DNA of 64,000 nucleotides, taken from the NCBI RefSeq assembly GCF_965263005.1, contig NZ_OZ253579.1, forward strand, positions 3,348,001 through 3,412,000, in the 5' to 3' direction. A model generated the notes under the pieces. It was not told the origin of the DNA. It saw only the letters and a list, made by a program, of their open reading frames with translations, and made no database searches. Both the position numbers and the translations under genes were made by a program. Positions 50,187 to 60,983 of the stretch are shown one piece after another. Each line of letters opens with the position of its first letter. The stretch's first letter is position 1. The DNA comes from Rariloculus sp965263005 (GTDB taxonomy: Bacteria > Pseudomonadota > Gammaproteobacteria > Steroidobacterales > Rariloculaceae).

Positions 50187-53100
50187 CTACATTCCGATAG
50201 CTTGTCGCACAAAGTTGGTAGCAGAGGGCAGATTTCCCCGCACAACCAGCTCGTTTTCGACAATCACGGGTATCTTCCCGACGTTATCGCGCCATTCTCC
50301 GATCGCCGGATCAGCGGGATGGCCCGATGTCAATGGGCCTGAAAGAGCAATGATGAACTCCTTCCCGGAAATCTTCTTGGCCAAGATGGGCACAACTACG
50401 CCACCCAATTCACTGTCCAGACGCGCATCAAGTTCGAATTCAACACCATTCAGACCCTGTCGCAAAAGGTCGTGATACAGCAGTAAGGTTGTACTACGAA
50501 GACGGTCTGAATTGAAACTCGGCCGTTTTCCGGTTACAAGGTATTCCACAAGTTCAGCCCCTACATGGCGGTCCAGAAGGTTGTGTTCAAACTTGTTCTT
50601 GTAACTGCGCAAACACCTGTAACACGACGCGTCGCACGCTTCCGGGCAAGCCGTCAATACCTGCAGTGCTTTCTCAAGCAATTTCTGCCCAAAGTCCACG
50701 ACTAACCGGGAAAATCCGGCACCTCCGGGCAAGGTGTCATAAAGAAATATCTCAGCCTCCGAACCCCTCTTCCCTTCGGGTGTGAGAGCGGGTCGGAACT
50801 CAGCCATCAGTTCTCCACTCTCGATCTCGAGCAACTGACAGGCCGCCTTCGCCAACGCCTCACTGACGGTTCTCAAAGCCACATTGGTTGAAGAATGCCC
50901 TGGTAGGAGACTTAGCGGCCTCTCCACACGTAGGGAGAACAGCGCAATATCCGTAATGAAATCTGTTCCGAGCACAAGGTGCCTGGTCGGATTGATGCCT
51001 TGGCAGACACTCTTGGCATCATCTTCCGGATAGGGCTTTCGGTGTGCGTCATTGAGCTTCGGTTCACGCTCGTGACTTGACTCGATCCTGCCGCAACTTG
51101 TGCAATACGTATAGCCATCGAATTTGGGTCCTCTGTTGGAAACCAGAAGATGTTGCCGGTCTGCCAGGATACGCACGCGGTCATTTATTGTGGTCCAGCC
51201 TGCCGACTCGTCCGGCGTGCCCATTGTCAGTTTCGCTCTGGTCGCATAGCTCGTCTCAGGCATATCGTCCGGCGAAGTTACTTCCTCCACATCGACGGGA
51301 TGAGCAAACCCTGGCGGGCGCAGCCAGAATCTGCCCGGGCCGAAACTCCCCTCCCCGCCGCAAGCTTCACAGTCGCGTGTTTCACCGCGGTCTACCTCTG
51401 TAGTCTCAAACGTCCTCGCAAATCCACACTCCGAACATTCCATATATACGCGCTTCGCGGACCACGCTTCCAACCTCTCAGCTCGCATAGGGGAATAGAT
51501 GGCGCCTGATGTATAGCATTTCCCCGAAATCCAGACCTGCTTGCCAGGCGCATATTGAGATAACGCAACAGGTAGCCCCTGCGATGGCGCAAAACGCATA
51601 ATTGGCCGGAAGCTCGACGAACGAGATTGGTCGAACACATGAAACGTCGCTACATCGGTCGGGAACGCGTAGCGCGGTAAAATTCCGCAATAAAGAAGAC
51701 GATCCAGAAGTTTCCCCGAGTTCCAAGGCTGCCAGCCCCGCTCCTCACCCTGCTCCCGCGGCTCCTCTACTCCAGTTCCATCGTCTGGACCCTCCTCCCC
51801 ATCAATGCCGCCTTCGTTAGCATTGGATCGGATCGCTCCATCAACTGCCGCCAGGCAATCTTCCTTCAATTTGTGCAGAAGGTCATCGCGATCGTTCTTC
51901 GAGAGTTCATCTGGGATCCACGATCCTATTCGTACTTTCAAACTTTCCTCGTGCTCCGTAAGCCATTTCTCAAAGTCAGCCCGATTCAGTATCGATTCGC
52001 CGCTTCGGAACTCCGACACGGTGCCGAGCACAGAAAAAAGATCGTGTCGCATATCAGGATCGATTTCCGGAATTCGATCTTGATGATAATTCTGTAAGAG
52101 AAAGGCGCGGATATGACGGCGAACGATATCCGCATTGTCGAGCGTCAATATCGGATCAACCACATCGCCTCTAATCATGCCGTCCGGTTCTGAGAAATAA
52201 TGCTCATCGTGACTATCTGAACTGCCAAAAGCGACAATTGTAGCGACGGCGTTACCCCGTCTTCCCGCTCTTCCGCTCCGCTGCTGATAATTGGCTCGGC
52301 TAGGTGGCATGTTTCGCAGGGCCACGCCCGACAGCGCTCCGATGTCAATACCGACCTCCATCGTCGTGGTACTGGAAAGGACATCGATTGCTGTAGCCCC
52401 CGTGCCGTTCCTATCGAATTTGATGTCCTGAAACAGCAGTTCATTCTCTTCGGCCTTGGAAAAAACATCCTCATTTTGGGGTGCGTTCAACTGTGCCGTG
52501 TGCTCGGCGGCAATAAGTGCCATCGGTTGACGCGGCGGCTTCTCAAGCGCTTCCGTGACAGTCTTACGGTAGAACCCTTTACGAGCTAGAAAAACCAGAT
52601 CGACATCAGGGTCCAGAACGCGAATGTCCGCCCCTCCGCAATCCAAGCAGTGCGACAATCCCGGTATGGGCCGGTGCACTGACTTGCAGTTCAGACAGTG
52701 AATCCAAGATCCGTCAAACATGAGTGTCAACTGACTGCCTCTCAGGCGTTTGAACCCACCTTCCGTATCTTCCGTGAACAACTTCAGCAGTTCAGGTGCC
52801 CATTGGTCCCAAAACACCCGCTGAGCGCCCTTATCCGCAAGCACCATCGCCATCGAGGCAAACTTGCCCCGCTGCCCACCTATGCTGATACCTTGCGACC
52901 GAGGCCGCCTCCACCACACGGGCGGCATTGCATTCAACCAGAACCCACGACGTTGCCAGCAGCGCAGCCAGACTCTCGCAAGACCAATCTTTGCTTCGGC
53001 AGTCTCAATTACCCCAGGTATTGCCGGTAGACGATCAAGCTTCGCAGTATGGTCTCGGCGCTCCGCGATCGATGCCAGAGCCAACGCTTCAAACCCCAAG

Positions 53101-55736
53101 AAACGATCCCGAACAGTGGTAACGATATTGTCAAGAAGAGCTTCCGGCGGCCGTTCACTTCTGAGTTCTATGCACAATCCCAGAAGTGCCGCATCATCTT
53201 CCAGTACGCCGTTCTCAACGGCGTCTGCGACAACACGATCTGCAGCAAAGCTTTCGCCGGACTTGATCTCGGGACGGAGACGAACATTCAGGCTCTTTGA
53301 TGCAAGCAATACCGCCAAGTACAAATCGTCGAGGTTCAGCAACCGCTCCAAGCTCGGCAAGTTTTGCAGTCGCCCATATCCCCAGGCAATGAGCGGCCGA
53401 AGCGAATCCCGATCGGAATACAACTGCAAATTGGGGGCAAGTCGGGCAGCCACCTGCCTAGAATCCGAAAACGTAAGCACCTTGCGTCCCTGCAAAGGAG
53501 CAAAACTGCTAACCTCTACCGGCGCCGGCGGTTGAATTTGAATCTGACGGGAAACAAGTGCTTGAAAGGGCTGGTCCCCCTTTGTTTGATGATCCTGAAC
53601 ATATGATCGACCGAATCGTGCCGTTTTCTTGCAGACAGCGCACTTTATGAATTGTGCGCACGACTCGGCATCGATACGGGCCTCTTCGTCTTCATCGACG
53701 GAATCGGATACCCTACCACCACGAACAAATACGCTGCGCATGCGCTCGCCACGCATTGGCGGGTTGATACGCCCCGTCTCAAGATCGTAATCCGCGATTT
53801 CGGCCAATTCATCATCCGGTGGCTCTTCCAGAAGCAAGTCAACAGCCGAAAGAGGTTCAGTGTCACCGCTCACCATCCGAAGGCGCTGTCCCGGCTCGGC
53901 CCACAGGGCGGAAAGATTAAGGACATCGTCGGCATACGCCCTCGCGTATGCAGTCCCGCAGTTACGACACGTGTACAGTTCCAGCACTCGAGCGCCACAT
54001 TTGCAAATCTCGTGTGGCTGCCCATACATTTTCCCGCAAATCCCGTCCCCAGATCCTTCCCCTGCTTCTGAGCAATCGGGATCCATGCACACCCAGAGCC
54101 CGGGCAGGCCCCGAAAAAAATTGTGAATGCGGCACGGCAACAGCCCTGGCGTATTCGGCTCTTCACGGGCCACGCTTCCAAGTGCCATCAAGGTGGTAAG
54201 CGCAGAATTCGCTTTCCCCGCAGCGGCAGCCGGGAAAATTTCCTGGCCGAGACCTCTGATCGGTTTCGCCTGTTTCATTGTTGAGTTGATCAGTAACTTC
54301 ATTGGGCCCAAGTCTGACAGGGCATTGTAGAGTGCTGATTCACTAGTATCGCCACCGGATACGTTGCGGTGTTCGAGCAGCTTTCGGACACTGTCAACGC
54401 GTTCGGAGTCCGTGGTTGCCTTGTAGTACCGTTCAAGATCGACGGAGGACAGTATGTCAGCATCCGACTCTGATCCCGGAGCCTCCGCCACCCTTAGATC
54501 AAGCGAACCTGTTATCGCGAGAAAGGTATTTGCGGCGGTTCCCGACAGTTGTGCACCAAAGCACGGTGCATATTTACGATTCCGAAAACTTGCCGTCGCG
54601 CAGATGACCTGGAGCCGATCTTCAGCGATGCGCAGCCGATCCCGCAGCCGTCGAATAAGTAGCCCCACTTCAGCGCCACCCGCACCCCTGTACAAGTGCG
54701 CTTCGTCCAGCACTACTAGAAAACTCTCGTCGGGATTGCTTTCAAGCCATTCACGCGTCCTGTCGAAAATCGGGCGTTCAATGGGGCGCATGAGCATGTA
54801 TTCAAGCATCGAGTAGTTTGTCACCAGAAGGTCCGGTGGCGCGGCCTGCACTTCATGTCGCGTTAGCAATTCCGAATCGTTGGGCAATGTAACCGCCCTT
54901 TGGAATTCTCCCGTCCTCGAACTTCGCCATCGACTGCCCTTTTTACCCAACCACGCAGAAAGATCGGGCTTGGCCGGCCATTTCCCATGTTCCTTCAACT
55001 CCCTCAAGAGACGCTGCGCTTTCTCCCGCTCCTCGCGATCCTCCGAATGCGTTCCGCGTTCGATATCCGCATAGAACGCGTCAAATGACTTTAGCCTAGT
55101 GCTATCCTTCATTGCAGTGCGCATACCCGCATACGGCGTTCTGCTTGTGTATCGCGCGAAACGGGGTGGACGGGCAGACCAACTTTTGAACAACCCTACA
55201 ATCCGCGGATCTCCAAATATCCCCCGCAGTCTTCCCAATTGATCGTTGACCAAAGCATTCATCGGATAAAGCACAAGTGCTCGCATGCCCGACAACGTGC
55301 TGAACGAATCTGGCTGGGTCTTGGCCTCATGGGCTAGTTTTCCGAGTATCGGTAGCAGGAATGACTCGGTCTTACCCGAACCCGTCCCAGTCATGATGAC
55401 CAAGTTGCGCCGATCAATAAGGCAGCCTCGGATTGCATCCGACTGATGACTGTATGGCGGATCGTACACGAGTTGCGGAAGGTCGCCCTCTTTCTTCGAT
55501 ACAGCCAGAAAGGCTTCTAGAGCCGCCGTCGGGAGCCCAGTCATCTTCGCCAACTCTTCGCCTGTTTCATAACGTGGCGTCGATTCCAGGTAGGGAATCT
55601 GATGAATGAGACCCGGCTGACTTAGCAGTTCTTTTCGTCTTCGTATCAGGGCCGGAGCGCTGATGTGATAGGTCGCCTCGATATACTCGCTAAGCGCTCG
55701 GTGAAGTTGCTCGATTGACTCTTGCGTCGTGTGCAT
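50187..55736 (-). CDS. druE: DruE-like giant DEAD/DEAH helicase with DUF1998 domain
   Basis: 1849 aa. SF2 helicase with Walker A MTGTGSGKTESF (115-126), DEAH at 344-347 (VVLDEAHLYRGAGG), helicase C with STTTMEVGIDIGALSG and NYQQRSGRAGRRGN, several CxxC pairs in the middle, and a C-terminal DUF1998 zinc module (TLPGGAGFSRLV, then CPEACDASCYRCLRSYKN). DruE is the common component of all Druantia types. Here it is the last core gene of a tightly spaced leftward operon (11 bases after the gene upstream). The ATG is at 55734-55736. Intact frame throughout. Confidence 0.88.
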   Translation of the reverse strand: MHTTQESIEQLHRALSEYIEATYHISAPALIRRRKELLSQPGLIHQIPYLESTPRYETGEELAKMTGLPTAALEAFLAVSKKEGDLPQLVYDPPYSHQSDAIRGCLIDRRNLVIMTGTGSGKTESFLLPILGKLAHEAKTQPDSFSTLSGMRALVLYPMNALVNDQLGRLRGIFGDPRIVGLFKSWSARPPRFARYTSRTPYAGMRTAMKDSTRLKSFDAFYADIERGTHSEDREEREKAQRLLRELKEHGKWPAKPDLSAWLGKKGSRWRSSRTGEFQRAVTLPNDSELLTRHEVQAAPPDLLVTNYSMLEYMLMRPIERPIFDRTREWLESNPDESFLVVLDEAHLYRGAGGAEVGLLIRRLRDRLRIAEDRLQVICATASFRNRKYAPCFGAQLSGTAANTFLAITGSLDLRVAEAPGSESDADILSSVDLERYYKATTDSERVDSVRKLLEHRNVSGGDTSESALYNALSDLGPMKLLINSTMKQAKPIRGLGQEIFPAAAAGKANSALTTLMALGSVAREEPNTPGLLPCRIHNFFRGLPGLWVCMDPDCSEAGEGSGDGICGKMYGQPHEICKCGARVLELYTCRNCGTAYARAYADDVLNLSALWAEPGQRLRMVSGDTEPLSAVDLLLEEPPDDELAEIADYDLETGRINPPMRGERMRSVFVRGGRVSDSVDEDEEARIDAESCAQFIKCAVCKKTARFGRSYVQDHQTKGDQPFQALVSRQIQIQPPAPVEVSSFAPLQGRKVLTFSDSRQVAARLAPNLQLYSDRDSLRPLIAWGYGRLQNLPSLERLLNLDDLYLAVLLASKSLNVRLRPEIKSGESFAADRVVADAVENGVLEDDAALLGLCIELRSERPPEALLDNIVTTVRDRFLGFEALALASIAERRDHTAKLDRLPAIPGVIETAEAKIGLARVWLRCWQRRGFWLNAMPPVWWRRPRSQGISIGGQRGKFASMAMVLADKGAQRVFWDQWAPELLKLFTEDTEGGFKRLRGSQLTLMFDGSWIHCLNCKSVHRPIPGLSHCLDCGGADIRVLDPDVDLVFLARKGFYRKTVTEALEKPPRQPMALIAAEHTAQLNAPQNEDVFSKAEENELLFQDIKFDRNGTGATAIDVLSSTTTMEVGIDIGALSGVALRNMPPSRANYQQRSGRAGRRGNAVATIVAFGSSDSHDEHYFSEPDGMIRGDVVDPILTLDNADIVRRHIRAFLLQNYHQDRIPEIDPDMRHDLFSVLGTVSEFRSGESILNRADFEKWLTEHEESLKVRIGSWIPDELSKNDRDDLLHKLKEDCLAAVDGAIRSNANEGGIDGEEGPDDGTGVEEPREQGEERGWQPWNSGKLLDRLLYCGILPRYAFPTDVATFHVFDQSRSSSFRPIMRFAPSQGLPVALSQYAPGKQVWISGKCYTSGAIYSPMRAERLEAWSAKRVYMECSECGFARTFETTEVDRGETRDCEACGGEGSFGPGRFWLRPPGFAHPVDVEEVTSPDDMPETSYATRAKLTMGTPDESAGWTTINDRVRILADRQHLLVSNRGPKFDGYTYCTSCGRIESSHEREPKLNDAHRKPYPEDDAKSVCQGINPTRHLVLGTDFITDIALFSLRVERPLSLLPGHSSTNVALRTVSEALAKAACQLLEIESGELMAEFRPALTPEGKRGSEAEIFLYDTLPGGAGFSRLVVDFGQKLLEKALQVLTACPEACDASCYRCLRSYKNKFEHNLLDRHVGAELVEYLVTGKRPSFNSDRLRSTTLLLYHDLLRQGLNGVEFELDARLDSELGGVVVPILAKKISGKEFIIALSGPLTSGHPADPAIGEWRDNVGKIPVIVENELVVRGNLPSATNFVRQAIGM

Positions 55737-55746
55737 CGTTATTCCC

Positions 55747-56829
55747 TTACTCTGAATCTACCGTACGGGAGAGCCAAAGGCATTCCTGAAGGAACCTTTC
55801 TTCGATTTCGGCCGGACCCGTTGTCAACACGTATGACATCAGACACTTCTCTCGGGGTACGGCCCACCCAAACGTGATAAGGCGCCTTTCGGACCATGCC
55901 GGCAGCGGAGAGAAGAAATCAAAACGGTACTCATCGCCACTAGATTGAACCCGGTACTGTTGAGACTGACCTCGCCTCGCGTCGATTGCCATTTGCAAAT
56001 GCCACGCTTCATCGCAACCGCGCCAACGAGACTCATTTGCCGGCAGATCCAGGAATCGACTCACATTACCCCCCTCCAATTCAACCACGCACCAAATCGC
56101 GGCTCCAAATTCCTGGGGCCGTCTTCCCACGAATACGCCCGACTTTCTGGCACAGTCCGTCCAACGACCCCGATAAAAAGTAACCGGCCGCTCTCCGTCG
56201 AGGATTTCCATTTCATTGACAGTACCCGCTGGAGGTCTTTCAGTGAGCCGACGTTCAAATCGGCTGAGAAATTGTCCGAATGGTTCAGTCTTTGGACTCC
56301 TCAGCCAGGACTGTTCGGACAATCTCTGAAGGCCTTGTTCGTCTAGTTTCGTGCATAAGTCCTCACCCATATCTTGCACGATCAATCTCGTAAAGCCTCT
56401 CCGCCGAACTCGTGACGCCAGTGACCCGGGCAGAAACACATCATCATCAGCAACTATTCCGATGATAAATATCTCGCCGCTCTGTCTGACGACATAGCTT
56501 GGTGGAGCGGCGAACACCCATGTCGCCCGGGCCGCCTGATCGAATACGCGCACATCATGCAATTCGAGCAGATCTCCCGAGACGACCAGTCCTTCAATAA
56601 TTGTCTCAATACGATCCGACAGAGACACCTCTGAATTGCACAGGTGTTGCAGAGCTTCGATAAGAGACCTTCGTAGTGTCGCTCGCGAACAAGGGCAGTG
56701 AATCCCTGCACTTCGCCGAACCAAAGCTGTCAGTAGGGCATTATCGACGGCCCCATTGTCAACATCACTCAATCCAAGAATTTCGCGACATCCAACGAGA
56801 AGCTCACGCTTCGTGATCTCTTCTATCAT
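55747..56829 (-). CDS. Druantia operon protein in the DruD position
   Basis: 360 aa from ATG 56827-56829. No recognised fold. Features: ELLVGCREILGLSDVDNGAV at the N-terminus, WVFAAPPSYVVRQSGEIFII, and SPLPAWSERRLITFGWAVPR near the end. It is 24 bases downstream of the 944-aa gene and 10 bases upstream of druE. Position and size fit DruD of Druantia type I, but the assignment rests on gene order. Confidence 0.6.
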   Translation of the reverse strand: MIEEITKRELLVGCREILGLSDVDNGAVDNALLTALVRRSAGIHCPCSRATLRRSLIEALQHLCNSEVSLSDRIETIIEGLVVSGDLLELHDVRVFDQAARATWVFAAPPSYVVRQSGEIFIIGIVADDDVFLPGSLASRVRRRGFTRLIVQDMGEDLCTKLDEQGLQRLSEQSWLRSPKTEPFGQFLSRFERRLTERPPAGTVNEMEILDGERPVTFYRGRWTDCARKSGVFVGRRPQEFGAAIWCVVELEGGNVSRFLDLPANESRWRGCDEAWHLQMAIDARRGQSQQYRVQSSGDEYRFDFFSPLPAWSERRLITFGWAVPREKCLMSYVLTTGPAEIEERFLQECLWLSRTVDSE

Positions 56830-56853
56830 TCTACGAGTCCAAGCGTGCGGACT

Positions 56854-59688
56854 TCAGAACTGTCGCTCGGTCGGCGCCACACACTTGAGAAAACGCGCTC
56901 CGCGCAATATGGTCGGATTTTCCCGTACGGCAGCGAGTAGCTTGGCAAGATTTTTCCCAAACACTTCCGGAACCCTATGAGCCTCCGTGGCCAAGCTAAA
57001 TGCAAACTCTGATAGGATGGGATCCCCGCACACATGATACTTGTGCGCCAACTCGGCATACCACTTGGCATTGTGACGGACGCCGTCGTTTGACTGCTCG
57101 CACTCGCGGCGCAACATCGCGCTAAAATCTGTCGGTCTTTTCTCGATCGATCCGTGAAGCATTTCAAACGCGTGTTGCGAGTTCGGTGATTTACTGACGG
57201 ACGCTTCCGCTTTCGCCCAATTGTGGCCGCAAAGCTTCTTATATATGAGCGCAAGATATTCCCTATTTATCTTTTCCCATCTGACATTTACAAGCGGCCC
57301 GTACAGCCTTGCATTGTGCCATTTCGAGTACAAACGCAGAATGCCCGCAGATACTATTGAACTGTTCCGAAGTTTGGAAAGATCAGAAGCAATATCTAGA
57401 TCTCTGAAATTCGTCACAACAAACCTACAACTGACAACCACGAAATCCTCAAAATCTCCCTGTCTCGCATAAAGCAGCCCTCCCGGTTGCTCGACGATCT
57501 GCCCGGCTAGGGCCGCGTCGCAGGAATGACGGCATTCCAATAGCGGGTTCTTCATGTTAAAGAAGGACACATCAGGTTTGCGCTCTTCAAGGCCAGTGTC
57601 GTCCACCAATCTCGCAACGATATTGTCTTTGCTTCGATGCAGAACCCACCGCAAAGGGGGAACATCGTGTTCAAATCGAAAGGACACTCGCCCGAGTTCT
57701 TCACCCGAAATTTCAAGTTCACCGCTCGCGGCCGCCAGATATATCCAGGTATTTCTCTCTTGCTTCAGAAACTGAGCGAACTTCTTCCGCCAGAATTCTG
57801 GTCGAAGCGGCAGTTCTATTCGATCCCCGATTCGTTCACAGAGAAGGTCGTCGCCCTTCCTGTCCATTAGACGTACTCTGACAGCGACCGATCGACTCGC
57901 CGGACCCATCACCGAGAGATTCACCTTATTTCTCCAGATCGATTCCAGATCTGCGTCATGAGGATCAAGATTGGCGATCAGGCCGCAGTGCAGCGCAACG
58001 CCGGGAATCCATGGTTCTGGTTCCCTCACCCAAAGTTCAACATACCCTTCTGCAGTTGGTGTAGAAACGAACCGATCAAGACCCGCGCCTCGCCTCGCCT
58101 TGACCGTAAGAATGTGTTTGCCCGCAGACAGTCGCGGCAACCGGACAAACACAGGATCCCCAGCTTCCCCCGCATCAATGTCTATCTTGTTTTCACCATC
58201 GAGCCGAAGCACATACCCATCCACCGGATGATCGTGCGCCATTCCGAAAAACGGCGTCTCAGTGGTGAGCCACTCACTCCGCCCCTCGCCGTTCCAACCC
58301 CGGCCAGGGAGACCGGCAGGCCACACACGGACCGTGCGCGCGACTTGCAGTTTGAATTCGGCGAGCCACTCGGTGAAGTCCGCAGATACGTCAGCCGGTA
58401 CGTCCAGGCGATAGGCCCGAATACCGGCACAATCGACTTCAAGCATCTGCATACCAAACCGTAACTGGCTCTGCTCTCCACTCATGACAATGATGTATCT
58501 GCCTCCGGGACGAACAATACCGCCGACGATTTCGCGTGCGGTACCGTCGTGACCGATCCGGTACAACCAAATCGGGCCTGCGTGGATGCGACACTCGAAT
58601 TGAAGAATGTTCTCCAGGCGCGCTTCTGAGCGCTCAAAACGGATCATCGGTTCTTTTGGGTTGGGCCACCGCTTGAGGGCGCCCTTCCTATTGCCAAACA
58701 GCAACCAACCGCTGGGCTTGAAGTCATCTGCGCCATTGAGCCGGCACCTTGTACCTCTAAGGAATGATCGTATGTTCGCGCTTAACGAGCAAATCTCTCT
58801 GAAAGAAGGCACTTCCGTCCAGACAATCCATTTTCCTCCACCGCGATGGCTCAAATAGAGCTTGGGTCTGACATCGAATTGAGGCGCTGCTGGGACCGAC
58901 GGCTCACCGCTAAACTGGGTTGCTCTGGTGCCGGGCAACCCGGTTGCGATTCCGGTGAACCGATCTTTCACATATCGCCTCGCCTCCCCCAGCCACTCAC
59001 GGGCGTTACGGACCTTCTCCAGGTCTTCAACAATGCGCTGAAGTGTCGAAGGATAAATCGGCTCGCTGCCGCCAACCGATTGCTCCCCTAGCAGCGCAAG
59101 CACTATCCGTCCCGTCAATTCCTCTTGCTGGAGAAATTCCTGGAAACGAGTCGACGCATGAACTGCATTGCCCGCGAGCCGTCTTCCGATGTCGCCTGCT
59201 TTCAATGCGGTCAGGCCGATCAAGCGCTGACGTTGGTAATAAAGCGTCCTGGCAAATTGGACCTGTAGATACTTCGGCAAGATGGCATGCGTGATCGGTC
59301 TTGAGATGATACTGAAGTGGTCCGCCCATCGCCCAGTCGGCACGACACCGTTGTAAGTCCGCTGGAACTTTTTGAACCACCGCGCGAGCTGATAACGCCG
59401 ATTACCATCCCACCGCGGCGTCTGTTGCTCAAACGAGGGCCAATACTCATCGCCCTCGTACTGATAGCCATGCTCAGTCGCATAGATGACCCAGAGCAAC
59501 CAATGAGGCGATAGGTGTACTCGGATCTTCGATCGCGAACGAAGCTGCAGCGAAATATCCGTGATGGCGGGCACATCCAGCCCGTGTTCAAGTGCAAAGA
59601 TATTCAGGCTCGAATCTGACCGGCTTCCCGCAAGCGTCTCGAAATGCCGTTCGAGACGGTCTTGCCATTCGTCGAGGCAGTCGGACAT
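56854..59688 (-). CDS. Large Druantia operon protein in the DruB/DruC position
   Basis: 944 aa from ATG 59686-59688 (a GTG directly before it is also in frame). No enzymatic motif is seen. The N-terminus is helical (WARWFKK-type, RYQLARWFKKFQRTYNGVVP), followed by beta-rich stretches (AGKHILTVKARRGAG, VRVRLMDRKGDD) and a helical C-terminus ending in ENPTILRGARFLKC. Type I Druantia has two separate genes, druB and druC, here; this locus has a single large gene. It could be a fusion, or one of the two may be missing. About 30 bases after druA. Confidence 0.6.
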   Translation of the reverse strand: MSDCLDEWQDRLERHFETLAGSRSDSSLNIFALEHGLDVPAITDISLQLRSRSKIRVHLSPHWLLWVIYATEHGYQYEGDEYWPSFEQQTPRWDGNRRYQLARWFKKFQRTYNGVVPTGRWADHFSIISRPITHAILPKYLQVQFARTLYYQRQRLIGLTALKAGDIGRRLAGNAVHASTRFQEFLQQEELTGRIVLALLGEQSVGGSEPIYPSTLQRIVEDLEKVRNAREWLGEARRYVKDRFTGIATGLPGTRATQFSGEPSVPAAPQFDVRPKLYLSHRGGGKWIVWTEVPSFREICSLSANIRSFLRGTRCRLNGADDFKPSGWLLFGNRKGALKRWPNPKEPMIRFERSEARLENILQFECRIHAGPIWLYRIGHDGTAREIVGGIVRPGGRYIIVMSGEQSQLRFGMQMLEVDCAGIRAYRLDVPADVSADFTEWLAEFKLQVARTVRVWPAGLPGRGWNGEGRSEWLTTETPFFGMAHDHPVDGYVLRLDGENKIDIDAGEAGDPVFVRLPRLSAGKHILTVKARRGAGLDRFVSTPTAEGYVELWVREPEPWIPGVALHCGLIANLDPHDADLESIWRNKVNLSVMGPASRSVAVRVRLMDRKGDDLLCERIGDRIELPLRPEFWRKKFAQFLKQERNTWIYLAAASGELEISGEELGRVSFRFEHDVPPLRWVLHRSKDNIVARLVDDTGLEERKPDVSFFNMKNPLLECRHSCDAALAGQIVEQPGGLLYARQGDFEDFVVVSCRFVVTNFRDLDIASDLSKLRNSSIVSAGILRLYSKWHNARLYGPLVNVRWEKINREYLALIYKKLCGHNWAKAEASVSKSPNSQHAFEMLHGSIEKRPTDFSAMLRRECEQSNDGVRHNAKWYAELAHKYHVCGDPILSEFAFSLATEAHRVPEVFGKNLAKLLAAVRENPTILRGARFLKCVAPTERQF

Positions 59689-59720
59689 CACTATTCCACG
59701 CGCTCTTTTTATTCCTCAAA

Positions 59721-60917
59721 CTAACTGGCTTCTGAAAGCTTGGCACCAATACTCTGGCCATGGCGACCGAACAACGACACCAATTCCTTGCGATCCCAAT
59801 CACGATAGTCCGGCCTCCGCTCCGCTCGCGGTAGAATCCAGCGTTTTAGCGCCAACATAGAAACTTCGTCAACAGAAGACAGCGTCGATAGTTTTGGTTG
59901 ACCCTTTCCGGTTCGAAGATACTTGACCCCCTCCGACATAAGAAACGAGATGAACACCTCTCGTCGAATACCGTGACGAAGCAAATTGTCCTTTAAACCT
60001 AACTTTTTCAAAGCTGCGCGCGTCGTGCGCAATCGCCAGTTTGGCCCCGCACCGAACCGATTTAGATCTGCATATGGATGCTCAATTCTTCGGAGATAGT
60101 TTCGTAACTCCAAGAACAGTCGATCAGGAATATGGAAGTGCCCCCACCCACCGGTATAACCGATAGACTTGAAGTACTGCACATTATCGAGTTTCAATCT
60201 GTTATAGACAGAAGAACGGCCCATCGATGACGACGTGGTCACCGCGATAAGCCGAGCATTCTTCCTTTGACCTGAGATTATGCCACTCGAGTCACCGTAC
60301 TTGTGCCGAAAATCGTCGAATATTTCCTGCGTTCGGACTAGGCATGCCACCATCTTCCCCGCTAGGAGCCGATTGTACGGCGGAACAGCACCAAGAACGT
60401 ATGCATCCATTATGTTCACTAAGCGCGCACTTCGATCTCGTGCATTCCAACCGATCAAATTGTCACGGACGGAGAGGTTGAATACCGGGTCCCCTATTGC
60501 AATCAATCCAATCAGCTTCCGATTACTATTGTCCCACACGAGGTATCTCAGCCTACGGCCAAACCCGTTCGAAACGGGTACAGACCATGTAAGCGACGCC
60601 AGCCGAAATAGTTCCGCCTGCCACGTTCCGCCATATATTTTCTCCAATACCGGCGATATACGCTCTGGTCGGATATCCGATCCGGAAGCAAAGAACCCAA
60701 AAAGTTCAGGAGCGCGATTCATCAAGAAATCGCGATTCTTTTCCAAACGGTCTTTTCTTTGATAGCCATGAAGCGCCCGTATCACCTCCTTGCCATTTCC
60801 GCTTATCAACAATTTACCGTCGTCACCTTTCCGAAACCCCACCCGACGCAAATGCCTCCGAATTTTTCTCTTGAGGCTCGCCTCCTGCAAAGAAACATTT
60901 ATGACTTTTTCACTCAC
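59721..60917 (-). CDS. druA: DruA-like DUF4338 protein of Druantia
   Basis: 398 aa from the GTG at 60915-60917 with a GGGAGGTGGTAG ribosome binding site. DUF4338 hallmarks: WSVPVSNGFGRRLRYLVWD, then LIGWNARDRSARLVNIMDAY, VLGAVPPYNRLLAGKMVACL and TTSSSMGRSSVYNRL. DruA is the marker of type I Druantia and its biochemical role is unclear. It is the first gene of the leftward Druantia operon. Confidence 0.85.
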   Translation of the reverse strand: MSEKVINVSLQEASLKRKIRRHLRRVGFRKGDDGKLLISGNGKEVIRALHGYQRKDRLEKNRDFLMNRAPELFGFFASGSDIRPERISPVLEKIYGGTWQAELFRLASLTWSVPVSNGFGRRLRYLVWDNSNRKLIGLIAIGDPVFNLSVRDNLIGWNARDRSARLVNIMDAYVLGAVPPYNRLLAGKMVACLVRTQEIFDDFRHKYGDSSGIISGQRKNARLIAVTTSSSMGRSSVYNRLKLDNVQYFKSIGYTGGWGHFHIPDRLFLELRNYLRRIEHPYADLNRFGAGPNWRLRTTRAALKKLGLKDNLLRHGIRREVFISFLMSEGVKYLRTGKGQPKLSTLSSVDEVSMLALKRWILPRAERRPDYRDWDRKELVSLFGRHGQSIGAKLSEAS

Positions 60918-60983
60918 CTACCACCTCCCGGTTGACTACAACGATTGCTTCCAACAACTACCCTGGTCGGCACAGACAATCGC

